NCBI GenBank assembly: GCA_963573305.1
Contig: OY754335.1
Coordinates: forward strand, 19,197,501 to 19,261,500
DNA length: 64,000 bases
Direction: 5' to 3'
From: Pyrrhosoma nymphula
Taxonomy: Eukaryota; Arthropoda; Insecta; Odonata; Coenagrionidae
A program made the translations under genes and the position numbers. Of the stretch, positions 33,108-44,865 are shown piece by piece; positions within the stretch are counted from its first letter, which is position 1, and the number at the start of each line of letters is the position of its first letter. The notes under the pieces were generated by a model, which saw nothing but the letters and a program-made list of their open reading frames with translations, did not search any database and had not been told where the DNA came from.

Positions 33108-34655
33108 GTGTCAATCAATGAGGTGCAGGAAAGGCTGAACATACTGTGGGAAGATCGAGAACTAGAACCGGTTGACCAGTTCGAATACCTGGGGACACAA
33201 ATTACTAGTGATGGAAGGCCAGACTCCGAAGTGATCCACAGAATCCATAAAGCAAACCATGTGTATCATCAGCTCAGCAGATCAATTGTGGGCAAGAGGG
33301 AAATATCGGAGAGGACAAAGATGAGGGTGTACAAAACCATTTTCCAGCCAGTATTGTTGTACGAAACAGAGAGCCTAACCCTACTATACAAGCACAGGAG
33401 TAGATTACAAAGCTGCGAGATGAGATACCTAAGCCGAGCAGCAGGACGCACTAGAAGAGATCGAATTCTATAAGAGACTGTCATCTATCGCGAAATTAGT
33501 GATCACTCTGACTTTGAAATTCTACCATCGGATTAAAACAACGTTCATGTGTGGAGCTAAGACTGGGGACTCGAACTTAATCTGAGCAAATACACGGCGG
33601 TACATTTCTTGCGGAGGTCGTCCAACTATCCCCATGTATATGATGTGGAATGTGTTAACATAAAGGTGACAGATGAAGTGAAGTATCTAGGAGTTACAAT
33701 AACCTCGAACCTATCGTGGGGAACACATATAAGAAATATTTGTGGCAGAGCTCTGAAGAAGCTAGTATTCGTCAAGCGTATTGTGGGAAGATTTTCGGAT
33801 GAAAAAGTAAAAGAGAGGTGCTATTTCGCACTCGTCCGGCCACACCTTGAATAAGCAGCGAGCATATGGGATCCGGTGCAGAAAGACTTAATCCGGGAAC
33901 TTAATAAAATACAAAGGAAAGCTGCGCGATTCGTCAAAAACTGATCCGGGCGTACAGACAGCGTTACACAGATGTTAAACAAATTAGGCTGGGAGCCGCT
34001 AGAGACTCGGAGGCTGCGCGCTAGGCTTAGATTACTTGAGCAATTAAGAATAGATATCTTTAAGAGCGACACGGAGAACATCATATTAGAATCCCACTAT
34101 ATTTCAAGGTCCGACAGAACCGATAAATTAAGAGAGATATTTTGCCGAACGGATAGGTATGGGAATTCTTTTTTCCCTCGAACAATAAGGGACTTTAATA
34201 AATGCTTGGCGTAATTTCATTAGAGCGTTTCCTTTTTATATGTAAACGGCTTGTGTCCTAACACCCCCCCGTTACACGCCTATTGAGGCGGCTTGCGGGG
34301 TAGTATGAAGATGTAGTTGAGTGAGAAATACTACAATCAGAGCCCAATTCCAGCAAGGCCACGATAGTAGAGTCGATGGAAAGAAAAACTTAAAGATGGT
34401 AATGGACATGTGGTTAGGATGAATGAGGAAAGGAAGCCAATACAGGTGATGGAGGCAAGACCAGAGGGAAGGCGAGGAAGAGGACGACCAAGGATGGAAT
34501 GGGAAGAATATGTGGAGAGATTGGCAGTCAAGCGCGGAAAGAGCCTGAATGAGGTGAAGCGTCTCACTCAAAAACAGGAAAGAATTTGGGAAGTGAATGA
34601 GGGACCCCGACGCCTAACAGCAGAAGGGTATTCGAGAAAGGAGAAGAAGAGTTGA
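33108..34655 (+). pseudogene. RTE-like LINE C-terminal region, split by an inserted LINE
   Basis: The first part (33108-33473) reads FEYLGTQITSDGRPDSEVIH, then RIHKANHVYHQLSRSI and TIFQPVLLYETESLTL, the region after the RT catalytic core in RTE-type elements. The second part (34380-34655) reads GHVVRMNEERKPIQVMEARP, then EGRRGRGRPRMEWEEYVERL, the usual C-terminus of the same protein. Between them sits a separate LINE family A copy (33560-34317) in the same orientation. The reading frame is broken even outside the insertion. Confidence 0.8.
33560..34317 (+). pseudogene. LINE family A 3' fragment, inserted in an RTE LINE
   Basis: Frames 33609-33854 and 33972-34214 read RRSSNYPHVY, VKYLGVTITSNLSWGTHIRN, then ICGRALKKL and SDEKVKERCYFALVRPHLE. 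A TAA follows where the 48.4-kb copy has TAT, and later RLRARLRLLEQLRIDIFKSD. The 3' tail (gtatgaagatgtag) ends at about 34317. Most of the sequence is nearly identical to 48392-49135, so the two copies are recent relatives. Internal stops make it inactive. Confidence 0.85.
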
Positions 34656-35991
34656 ATAAAACTCCCGAAGTGATGAAATCGCTTCCGAAAGGGATGAAAT
34701 CTTGTTTCCGATGGCGCATGAAACTTTCTTAAAAAAAGTGAATTCATATCACATGCCTACGAAATTCATTCAACCGGAACTAAATCGATGGAGCAGCAAC
34801 AAATTTGCGGTCATTTTTGATCGACTTTTCCCGCATCCTCACTGGGTGGGCATGTTTATTTTTGTGACTGGGTTAAGGGGTGGAGCAATGAAATGGACTC
34901 ATGGACCTTTTCAACGGAGCCTTTTGGAATGGGAGGCTGTCGGAGATGGAGAAATATTGGTTCTTAAAAGGATGGGGTTATCTCTATAAGTCCCTGGCTT
35001 TCACATTTAGTAATTGTATCTTCATAACTGCTTCCTATACTCGTTCAATCAAGACTTGCGTCTCCCGTGTTTGATTTTGCAGCGTCTTAACTTTCACGTG
35101 CTCACTGAACCCGCTCTTCTATAAGATGAAGAAAGAAAGACAGGGTGTCATTAATTACGGATATCGTTCATGAACTTGGTGGGACTGTTCTGGCGCTGGG
35201 TTATTCGGTTACGTACCATCCGATGACTATTATTAACGGCATACATTGCGATCCTTTCGAGTGAAATCTCCGGAAACCAAAACAGAATTTGATTTGTAAA
35301 ACATATTACCGACGGAAATGATCAAATCACAAAGGAACTCTTCCATATTGTAAAACCTTTCTAATTAGGGAACCCACTCAGTATCTGTAGAGTAGGTATC
35401 TGCCCGATAAATAGTTTGTCGGGAGAAATTGAGAAAGTACAGCGTAACACAAATAAGCAATGCTTACCCATCTGAAGCGGGATATATTTCAAGTAAATAT
35501 GATATGCTAATTTCAGTATTCATAATTATTAAAACGATTAACGGGGATTAGTTTTTTATTATGATATAGCTTAGGTATTTATTACATAGGCTTGCAGCCA
35601 AAAATATATAAACTATGCTTCAGGGTATTTTTCTGTAAATACAACGCATTTGCATCGACTGAAAGGTCGCGAGCCTTTCAATCGATATCTTAATCGCTTG
35701 ATAAATTTCCTCCGTCCCATTCCCTTTAACTCAAACTGTTGAGTAGCGTTTCGTGGAACATTCAAGTAAATCAAGCGGAGTTGGAAACGACAACCCTGCT
35801 GAATGGTTATGTGCGTCAACTCTTTTTTCCTGGCATTCGTTCTTTAAGTGCTCAACTAGTTGGGAGACGTTATATGGCAATAGCACTCTAGGCATGAGTG
35901 TATAACACTTTCGTATCCATAAGGTTAATACTTTAAAGTCGTTGGTAAAAGAGGATGGTGGATGTAAAGTGAGTAGAATTTTTAAAGTGGC
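34656..35991. other. Intronic stretch without recognised features
   Basis: A 95-residue plus frame (34702-34989) has protein-like composition but no recognisable family and no splice evidence. Nothing else is supported. Confidence 0.3.
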
Positions 35992-36369
35992 GATAGATAG
36001 ATAGATAAACGTCTTTATTGGGGCGATATTGAGACTTTATAAGTCCCTTCTTCCATCTAACCCCTCGTTAGTACATGAATACAGTCAATATGACGAACAC
36101 TGCAATATATACTCGTAAATCAGAGAAATAATACTAAAAACAATAGAGATAGAATATTAACGCGACATAATGAAGTATCAGAAATGAGTGTAAAAAGATG
36201 TGTACAATTGTGGGAAAAGCATGAGGATTTTGGCTGGCATCCGTCTCGGAAATATAGGGAAGAATGTTGCTCAGGTGTGGAAGAGGAATGAAAATAATTG
36301 GACTTGTTTGTGGGTGGGGTTAAGGATGGCATAAAGCATGAATATGTGAAGAGACCTACTGGCAGGAAT
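35992..36369 (-). mobile_element. 3' end of a LINE with (TCTA)n tail
   Basis: On the minus strand AATAAA (36019-36014) is followed by GACGTTTATC and a TATCTATCTATC tail ending at 35992. Upstream, the frame 36120-36332 (PEQHSSLYFRDG...) resembles a degraded LINE C-terminus. Poly(A) signal followed directly by a short tandem tail is the usual 3' end of such elements. Confidence 0.5.
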
Positions 36370-36628
36370 GTAGATATTCTTCAAAGAACTGCGGGACTGG
36401 CCGCGCAGTAACTTTAACGGAGTCACCCGCTGGTGGTCACACATTTGTGTGAAATTCACAGTGAAAAAATAATTCGCCTGGCCTGGGATGCGAACCCAGA
36501 CCCCTCTATTTCGCGCCCTTTGCGACTGGTAGAGCACTCGGTGCGAAATCGAGGGGTCTGGGTTCGAATCCCAGTCCAGGCGAATGATTTTTTAACTGTG
36601 AATTTCACACAATTGTGTAGATATTCTT
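36370..36628. mobile_element. Head-to-head tRNA-SINE dimer (family C) with target duplication
   Basis: A minus-strand SINE (36382-36515) and a plus-strand SINE (about 36516-36616) meet at their tRNA heads. Heads carry the B box GGTTCGAATCCC and an A-box region CTGGTAGAGC. Bodies carry GTGAATTTCACACAATTGTG; the minus copy also has the distal end GCGCGGCCAGT (in complement). GTAGATATTCTT occurs at 36370-36381 and 36617-36628, so the dimer was probably inserted as one unit, into the end of a LINE. Confidence 0.75.
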
Positions 36629-36797
36629 GTTTCGGGACGTTTTATAATTACCTCATATTGAGGATGTGAAGGTAGGCTCTGTCCTAAAACTTATAAATAC
36701 TCAGTATAATACCAATACTGAAGGCGATTCAATTAAAATATTTTTCATTGCCTGCCATTAACATGTTAAGACATTTATTTATATGAATGTGAATACC

Positions 36798-37434
36798 TTA
36801 ACCCGCCATTGGTCGCGATATGAGATTTTTTCTCACGCCAAATTTAAACTTGTGCTCACTTTGTTATCATGAGTTAGAATAAGTTTCCTTTCCTTCTAAC
36901 TGACTTTATATCTCTTCTTATTGACCGACCGTCTCAAAAAGTATAAATGAAACGTCCGCAGCTGTGTAATGATATGTCTGATACCGTCGGCTACAAGGTG
37001 TGAGACTTTTTCTGATCGCGCGACCACTGACGTTATTGTTTTTGTATCACTCAGTTGCGTTACACTTTCGCAACATGCGGGCAAAGTTATTCATTTCGTG
37101 GAGAGCAGATATGTTAATGCAAATTTATGAATCTTGAGAATGTTTGTCCTCATAAATAAATATTTCTTCTTGAGAATGGTAATTTCCTTCATTGATACCC
37201 AACGATATCATCGCCAGTAAACGTTGCAATGATTACGTAATTGTATCAGTAATTGTGGGAATCATTGTTTAAAATAAACATTAAGAGTAATTAATTAAAT
37301 CTAAATATATTGTAATATATTGCCAATTAACGCTCTATGATAGATAATCAATGATACATCTGAGTGTGAGAAAAAGTCTCACACGCGACCGCTCGCGTGA
37401 TAGGTACCTAGCTTAGCGACCACTCCCGGGTTAA
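36798..37434. mobile_element. piggyBac-like MITE
   Basis: TTAA sits at both tips (36798-36801, 37431-37434). The termini CCCGCCATTGGTCGC and, inverted, CCCGGGAGTGGTCGC begin with CCC, as expected for piggyBac-type elements. Further in, GTGAGAAAAAGTCTCACAC and GAGATTTTTTCTCACGCC pair loosely; another copy of this motif lies near 36998-37030. There is no transposase, so mobility would depend on an enzyme elsewhere. Confidence 0.75.
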
Positions 37435-39674
37435 ATTGGAATTCTTCCTATATTTTTAATTGAGTGAATAATCTCTATTTAGCTAGAAAAAGTTTTGCAT
37501 TTAACTTGTTTGTTTTTGCCGAAAAAATTACCCAGAATCAGGAGGTGAAATACAAAATTTCTTTTCAAGTGAAAGCGCAGATTACAGCCACGAAATTAAT
37601 TCCCTCCAATTGTAAATCCTAGATGGCACCATGTTGAGCGCTTTCCTTTTCAAGTCGAAAGACCTGTGCATCAATTAAAAAGGCAAGGGGAATTTTTCAA
37701 CGACAATAGAATCTATATTTTGTTTCAATAAGAATTACATTGCTTACGTCAGCGTAGTCTTACGCACAACTCGATATAAAAAATATTATCCTGAAAGATT
37801 TGTTTTGACTAACAAATGGGCCATTCATCTTAAAAGCCATGCTGTCACCTAGTAAGAGTGAAAGTTGGAGCTATATTTCTGCTTGTAGAACTTAGTTTGC
37901 TACTCTTGCCACCGTCATTCAAACTGTCGTAGTTAATGACTCTAGTCCCAACGTACTGGTTGTAATATTTTATGCTCACTTAACTGTTACAAGAGCAACC
38001 TGGTCGTAAATTACTGTATACGTTAACCGTTTTTCGAACTTTATAGTGTCCGTCTAGACCAGAAGAAAACACCAGCTTGAATATGCAAGTTTACTTTCCT
38101 ACTCCAGATTGTGCTATAATAAATGTGTCTCTATATAATAATATAATCTTTCGACATTCCACTGTGCTCACGCCCCAATAAAAGTGTGGCTGCCTAATAG
38201 CAAGATCGGTACTGTCATGTCCTCAAATTATGACGAGATTTGACTACGCAGGCCACAGCAAACATGCTAATATCTCAGTTAATTCATTTTTTCGCTACAG
38301 TCTTTCGACATTGCTAATTACTGATTGACAAGAGAGGTTACTCATGATACGTTGGTAATACGATAACGATTTTTTGGAATTCATTTGATTCAATGTGAGC
38401 TATTAGACGTGTAGTACAGCGCTTGTTGTTTGATTACGTCAAGTCCCACATTCCTTCCTTCATTAAGTCACTATTTTTATTGAGTGCGTGCAAATTAAAA
38501 ATCAATCATAGTCATGAAAAGCGTGATTTTGTGTTCGAATCGAATATGGAAAAAAATAATGTTGAGTTTTTATTTTTCTCGAGGAAAAGTATTATTTTTT
38601 CAACCAAAGACCCTTCCCGACTCTGCAGTAGATTCAGACGGCATACTACTTTGATAAAGGTTTGAATCACACGAGTCCAGGTAACCACTGCACCTACTAC
38701 TAGTTTTTTTATTTAAAGAACTCAGCGTTGATGAGCCAAACACCTAAAACTGGTACCAACTTTATTTAGAAAAATAATTGGCCATCATGAAGAGCATGCC
38801 TGATCTCAATTATCTTTAATTTTGAATTTCTAAAGAAAAAAGACACAATTTTTTTAAACTTTTTTATGAAGATAAAGGTTTTTTGTCTCGATCAGCGACG
38901 GCAAGATATTCTATTGTATCGACTATGAAGGAATAATTATTTTTAATGTCCCAAATTCGAATATTATGATTGTATATGATCTAAAGAATGTCTTGAGTGA
39001 TCGTGGCTATCTATTTCCTTTACGGAGACCATCCAGGATGTTTTCCGCATCGAGGAACCAGGTTAAATGGAAGGAAATCATAACTGGACGATTTCCATGG
39101 TAATCAGAACATACTCTTACTCCTGAATTCAACTTTTTTAAACTTGTCTCCTTTGACTCGTTTTTGCTCACAAACTTCCTGAAACCCCTTTTTAATTTTT
39201 CTCCCTCATTTTTCTTCAACTTTTTCTGCTTTCAAATTTCACCAACTCCGCGGATATTGCCGTATTATCTTTCCTCCATGCGTGTAAGCTTTGCCGATTA
39301 GCCATTGACACATGTCAAATAATCCAGAACTAATGAGTTACATGTATCAGGTGGTTGTTTAAAGAAATAGAAATGACTGGCTCATTTAAAATTATTCCTT
39401 GGTGTTATATGCATTGTTTTTTGCTGTCGAATGTTGATTTTCTGTTACTCATTGCCTGTGTTGTGCACAAAATTCATTATTTTATGGCGATGACCTGGAC
39501 TTCACATTGATTTATGGAAAGAGAACATTTATGTTGTTGTTATGTTGTTGCAGATATGCACCATATCTGAGCAAGAGCTGTGCCATTTGCAGGAGTTAAG
39601 ATGATTTTTGGGCGGGAAATCGAAAAAAACCGTTGCTATCTGTTGTCGTTAGCACCGTTACCTGTGATTCATTG
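37435..39674. other. Intronic stretch without recognised features
   Basis: AT-rich DNA. Only short frames, none with a family match. No element ends found. Confidence 0.35.
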
Positions 39675-39770
39675 AAATGCGGTGAAATTAGCCAGAGGAA
39701 AAATGTCTCCACAGACCGGGAATCGAACCAAGGAGCTTTGGCCTCCCAAGCCGTTCCTCTCTGATTTTTA
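39675..39770 (-). mobile_element. tRNA-like fragment, probable SINE
   Basis: On the minus strand GGCTTGGGAGGCCAAAGCTC precedes the B box GGTTCGATTCCCGG. A full cloverleaf could not be closed, so this is more likely a SINE head or tRNA pseudogene than a working tRNA. Confidence 0.35.
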
Positions 39771-40002
39771 TCTCGTACTTTACGATGGGATCACTACAAG
39801 GGGTAGAGGCATGTTGAAGAGGAGGATGCATATTGTTGCGCAATTGCTGAAAAGGAAGAAAGAGGACAAGAATTTTGGGCGAAATTATAGGGAAGGAAGG
39901 AGCCACGGAAGGCTTGGGTAAAGGGCTTCCCATCCTGAGTACAAGTCGATGATTCAGGCTTTACTCTGTGGAATTGACTCACATGGAATGATTTCTACCA
40001 AA

Positions 40003-40535
40003 TTAAGGTGGGTCATAATAGTGGATCATAGAGTGCTCATTTTAATATTTTTTTAAATCATTCGAAAAAAAATTCTGGGACCCCATTTCATTTGAGTGCA
40101 TCTGCTTATGAGGTGGAATTCGTCATGCATAGGTACAGTAATGGAAATGATACAAAAATTATATTTTACATTTTTACTTTGATTAGAACATGTTATGACT
40201 TTAGTTTTTGCAGCGGTATTTGAGACTTAGGCCAAAATTATATTGAAATATCTTTTTTCGATTCTTTGACTTGGCGTGACACCTTGATATTTGTTAGCAA
40301 CCATTATATAATATCAAATGTATTATTTCGCGTTTAGAAGAAAATCTGTACACACGTCATGGAACATACACGAAATATATTTATTGTGCCATAAGGCTAC
40401 GTGTTAATTTAGCATATAATTTCCGAAAAAAATCGCAATTTTTTCATTTTTATCCATAGAAATCACTAATAAGAACACGTATGCATAGTTTCACTCTAAT
40501 TTGTACATAGACTAAAATCGCTCCAACCACCTTAA
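40003..40535. mobile_element. TTAA-type MITE, AATTAAGGTGG termini
   Basis: The left end AATTAAGGTGGGT and the inverted right end AATTAAGGTGGTT match over 11-12 bp and include TTAA (40003-40006 and 40532-40535). The interior is AT-rich and non-coding and does not match the 31- and 47-kb elements, though the terminal TTAAGGTGG is shared with them. Confidence 0.6.
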
Positions 40536-40544
40536 TTGGTTTAT

Positions 40545-41249
40545 AAAGTTCTACGGAAACTTCCGATTCCCAATCTCCATTGTCATCGGTCATTCCATTT
40601 CGCTTCTTCTAGACCTCTTTCCTTCATCTCCGTTATAATACCTTCAGTCCAGCTCTTCCTGGACCTATTCTTTTCCTTTTGCCGATAGGAGTCCAAAATT
40701 GGACTTGTTTTGGTATCTTCTTTTTTTATTCCTAGGACATGGCTGTATCAATTTAATTGATTTCCTCTTTACACCTGCGTTAATGTGATACGCCCATACT
40801 TACTCTAATTCTGTTGTTTCGGACTTTTAGCATTCGATATATTCCTGCGGCTCTTCTCCAAAAATCCATCTATACCACTTTAATAGTTCTTTCTGAATTT
40901 TAACTTGAAAACTACATGCCATTAATGGTTTCACTATGGTTTTGTAGATTATATCCTTGTTTTTCTTTGAGACTGTTGAGTCCCGTAGGAAATTTTTGAG
41001 CAATGATATGGAATGATTTCTCATTTTGTAAATATCACCCCTTTTAATTTTTTCGTCGAACATGGTTTCCACATAATAGAAAATCTTATTACTATATTTC
41101 AAAATATGATGTCGAAATAAATTAATGAGATTTTCTAGAACAAAGAAAGCAAAGGTCGTTGTAAAAGTAGTAGGGCACAAACTGAGCTTTTTGAGCAATT
41201 TAATTACTTCAGTGGAATACAATTTGGAGGAAAATTGGCGTAGTAGCAA
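40545..41249 (-). pseudogene. RTE-like LINE C-terminal region, decayed
   Basis: The minus frame 40827-41249 contains FDEKIKRGDIYKMRNHSISL, then NKDIIYKTIVKPLMACSF and WYRWIFGE. These match the post-catalytic stretch K-x-x-L-Y-K-T-x-I-R-P-V ... I-L-R-R-I-F-G of RTE-type reverse transcriptases. Downstream broken frames (40560-40800) read GRITLTQV, then RKSWTEGI and EMKERGLEEAKWNDR, resembling the GRPRxxWxxxV...ELGL C-terminus. The fragment starts about 10 bp from the MITE at 40003-40535. Confidence 0.65.
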
Positions 41250-41869
41250 AGATGACTCATAGTTTTTCTCCCGTTAGTGAACTCCTGTTTTCTGACTCAG
41301 TTCTCCTTCTAATATCATTAGTACTGCGACCTAATGCACGTTTTAATTCAACGAGCTACGCAAATAATTACATTTATTTGCCTGAACCAGTTTGTCCTCT
41401 CTTTGGTGACCAATCTCCTTTTCTTTGTGCTAAAAAATCTCACAAATTTTATTTACTTACGGCTGATCTTTTTTCATAAGTCTTCTGCATTTTTTCAAGA
41501 GAGCAGGTTTTCTTACGACTCTTCTTATTCCGTATTTCCTCACACTGATTTCTTAATGCATCCACCAAAGCTTGAAATCCTTCGTACCATTTCCTCGGAA
41601 CTAATGTTAAAAAAAAAACAAAGGGGGCAACGGGCAGCCTTGCCTAAGCCTCCGTGGCCTATGGCTGCCCAGCCAGCTTCTCCGTTATTTACCCTCACCT
41701 GTGCATCTGGGCTACATACAAGTTGCAAATGAGTCCTCTAACTCTCCAGTCCGTGGCAAAAGTGGCAAATTAGTCACTCACAGTATCGGCATAGATAGCA
41801 CATTAAACTACTTCTTTGAAAATGTGTACACTAAGGACGACACCATGCACGACGCGGACATATGTGTCC

Positions 41870-42465
41870 TTTGTGAACCGATGAGACGATACTTATATAG
41901 CGCGATGGGATAATAATATAATTGCGCTCCATTAAATGTAACAAGTCCCTTGCCTGCACGTGTGTTCAAGAAGTTGACCCTCACATATCGCACCATTTCT
42001 AGAAATCATATTTAACTAGTCATTATCTGAAGGTAAAATATCTCTAGGCTGGAAAATAGGCAATGCCACTCTTATATTAAAAAAGGAAAAAAACAAGACC
42101 AGGGAACTACCAGCCTATATCGTTAACATATTAATCATGCAAGGTTCTAGAGCACATAATTGTTAGTATCATAATGGCCTTCCTGGATGATCCAAACATC
42201 TTCCACAGCATGGCTTCCAGAAGAGTAGATCTAGCGAAATCCAGCTTTGATTCTTCCTCAATAATATTCTAAAATCGGGTGAAGCGAAATAGCAAGTTGA
42301 CACGTTATTTCCGGATTTCAAGAAAGCATTTGACAAGGCTCCTCACAAAAAACTAATATTACAAATTAGGGTGAAAATTGGGAAACCAGTACACTAGCCT
42401 CCGAATCAATCCGATCCTCCCTAAATGTCCTCACGTGAAGAATACTTACCGTGCAGTACTCTTAA
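41870..42465 (+). repeat. Composite repeat block, copy 2, with decayed reverse transcriptase
   Basis: Same order of landmarks as 11330-11878, including non-RT sequence upstream (GCGCGATGGGATAATAATAT, CATATCGCACCATTTC). The RT part encodes fragments of PIFKKGK-x-x-PGNYQPISLT-like text, then IMAFLDDPNIFHS and KKAFDKAPHKKL. It contains an extra about 40 bp (tcaataatattctaaaatcg...) missing from copy 1. Confidence 0.65.
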
Positions 42466-43170
42466 TAAGGTAAAATACATCTAGACTGGAAAATAGGCAT
42501 GTCACTCTAATATTAAAAAAAGGAAGCAAACAAGTCCCAGTGAACTAGCGGCCTATGTCGTTAACATCTCCATCATACAAAATTCTCGAGCTCATAATTG
42601 TTAGTAACATCATGACCTTCCTGGATGATCCAAACATCTTCCACAGCAATCAGCACGGCTTTCAGAAGAGTAGATCTAGCGAAATACAGCTTTGACTCTT
42701 CCTTAATGATAGCATAAAATCGGGCAAAGCGGAATAAGAAGTTGACACGATAATTCTGCGTTTAAAGAAAGCATTTGACAAGGTTCCTAACAAAAACTAA
42801 TGCTCCAGTTAAATCATGTAGGGTAAACGAAAAAATGGTGAATTGGATATGTGGTTTTCTAACTGACCGCGAAGAAAAAGTAGTTATATTTTATCCCCCA
42901 GGTATACCTATCTCTAGAACCGATAGTAGTGACGAAATAAAAGAGATACACTTCCAAACTATCAGGTACAAAAATTTCTTCTTTCCTCGCATCATTAGTG
43001 TTTATAACAAAAACAGCGTGAGACTATCTTTAAGACACATCATTCACACACAATTCACCTCTCATCCCCTTCCTTTTTCCTATTCTTCCCCCTTTTCCAT
43101 GGCTGGTGTCCTAACACACCCTGCCACACGCCTCTGCGGCGGCTCGCAGGGTTGTCTATGGATGTCGATA
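42466..43170 (+). pseudogene. LINE relic: RT N-terminal part plus family-A-type 3' end
   Basis: 42470-42790 repeats the RT segment of the preceding block (DDPNIFHSNQHGF, KKAFDKVP) as a tandem, diverged copy. The frame 42775-43203 then gives MVNWICGFLTDREEKV, an RT domain 3-4 text, and jumps to DEIKEIHFQTIRYKNFFFPR, which matches the C-terminal DKLREIFCRTDRYGNSFFPR of LINE family A. The tail ggtgtcctaacacaccctgc...gcctctgcggcggc is the family A 3' hairpin. The middle has been deleted. This links the composite RT block to LINE family A. Confidence 0.7.
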
Positions 43171-43264
43171 AATCTATTCCTTTTTCATAAGTATATTCAG
43201 TAGTTTTTCTCCCAATTCACTCTGTAAAACGCCATTTCAAAATCCACGAAGCAGGCAAAAACGT
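43171..43264. other. Short spacer
   Basis: No feature seen between the LINE relic and the fold-back repeat. Confidence 0.3.
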
Positions 43265-43480
43265 TCTTGGTGTCGTTTATTCGGGTTTTTTACCGAGTCG
43301 CACTTTGCATGTCTGCCGACGCGACGTTTTGATGTCCGAATCGTCCATCGTCACCAGGGCATGGCCTGATGTCGATGGGCGACTCGAACGTCGAATTGTT
43401 GGCAAAAATCCTGAGTGTGACCGCGTGGAGAACCCGAATAGACTTCACCAACATCATACGCCGGGTAAGCATCAGATCAT
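43265..43480. repeat. Fold-back repeat, about 215 bp
   Basis: Outer arms GTCGTTTATTCGGGTTTTTT (left) and GTCTATTCGGGTTCTCCACG (complement of the right) are similar inverted repeats. An inner pair (CGTCACCAGGGCATGGCCTG region, 43350-43395) folds around CATGGCC. A partial copy lies at 24262-24330. Confidence 0.55.
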
Positions 43481-44186
43481 TCTTCAAAAATGTCCGTGTT
43501 ATACTCTTGATTATTTTTCATAAGTCTTCACATCACTGAATTCGCATTCCTGGTTGCTCTCTCTTTGTAAACCCGAACTGATCGCCACATGAGTTATAAC
43601 TTTCTACAGTCTCCAAACACCCATTCATGATTAAGTACCCACTACCCCTTCGCGTGTGAAATCAAACGTTTTGTTCTTCAGTCTTCACATTCTAAAGCTT
43701 TCTTCTTTTAAGGGAATCAAAACTGTTTCCACAAAGTCCTTCGATCGTACTCCTTCCTCGTAGATATTACGAATTAGTTCACAAAACCGTCACCTTCCAT
43801 TATTTCCTACATACCTCAGTAACCTTCTCTTCCCCCAGCTTTTCTTGCCTTCATTTCTCGTAATCCTCACCATTTTCACTTTATAATATCTATGACCAAA
43901 GGCTATCCATGACAACAGTACTTACTTTCTCTATTTCTATGCTCACAGGTCTATGCATGTTCATTTCCGCATAGTTGAATTTTGAAGTTAGCCTAATTAC
44001 GTGCTTATTGCCTTACAGGCTACCTTACTTCCTTGAATGGAAATAATAACTGCATTAATATATGTATGGAAAAATAAATATTATATTATTATATATTAGA
44101 TTATTTCCGTGGTATAGTTCTTCCACACATTCCTTCCACATTTACTATGAACTATCTAATATAATAATCACCATGTAGTATATACA
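43481..44186. other. Intronic stretch without recognised features
   Basis: No coding or mobile signals could be supported. Confidence 0.3.
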
Positions 44187-44400
44187 GGGTATTTCAGGAG
44201 GAATCTGCGGAACTTCTGGAGGCAGTAGGCGAGATGATTCTACTTATTTTTGTCCCATAAACATGGGGTCAGAACTCCTTAGTTAACCGAGCTATAGCAA
44301 CGCAAGCATTTTGTCAGAATCATTTTGAAGTGGCCTTTAAAACGCCAAAAAGCATTGGTGCGCGCTAATGGAATAGAAGTAAAACTTGTCTAATTGATTT
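44187..44400 (+). mobile_element. Possible Tc1/mariner-type MITE end
   Basis: TATACAGGGTATTTCAGGAG follows a TA-rich target. The ACAGGGTRTTTCAGRAGGAA start resembles the terminus of many arthropod mariner-like repeats. The opposite end was not located, so boundaries are approximate. Confidence 0.3.
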
Positions 44401-44865
44401 TTAAGACTTGTATCTTTCTTTTCCTCCCGCAGTTTATGGCAATTGCTTCCAATTTCCAAGATGGTCACCGAAATCGACAAATATTTTCTTGTTAAAAAAT
44501 TACACTCTTTTAATAATTTCTTTACATTAATCCTTTCTTTATTTTGAGATATGTGACAAACTTTTAGGAGAGTAAATAATTAGAAAATTTAATTTTCTTC
44601 TTAGCTTGAGTGTGTTATTTCCCTTATCTTCATTTTTGGTAGAGATATGGCATTTTAAACGGTAACGTTACATGAGCGCATTTATCGACGGCTCTAGCCC
44701 ATGCAAGGAAGTGGCATTCATTTGCCGAAAAGGACTACTAACTTCATCGATCCAAGCCTTCGTATTTCTTTTGACACACATCTAAAAGAATGGCCAACCA
44801 CTGAAACCGGGATGGCGGCCTCTTTTGTGGGTGAAATAAAATTTAAAAAATCCAGCGGCAACAAT

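Noticed and set aside
36488..36592. tRNA-like sequences as functional tRNA genes (also 52361-52433 and 52976-53048)
   Set aside because: All are attached to a repeated SINE body, occur in inverted pairs, and have G where U33 is required before the anticodon.
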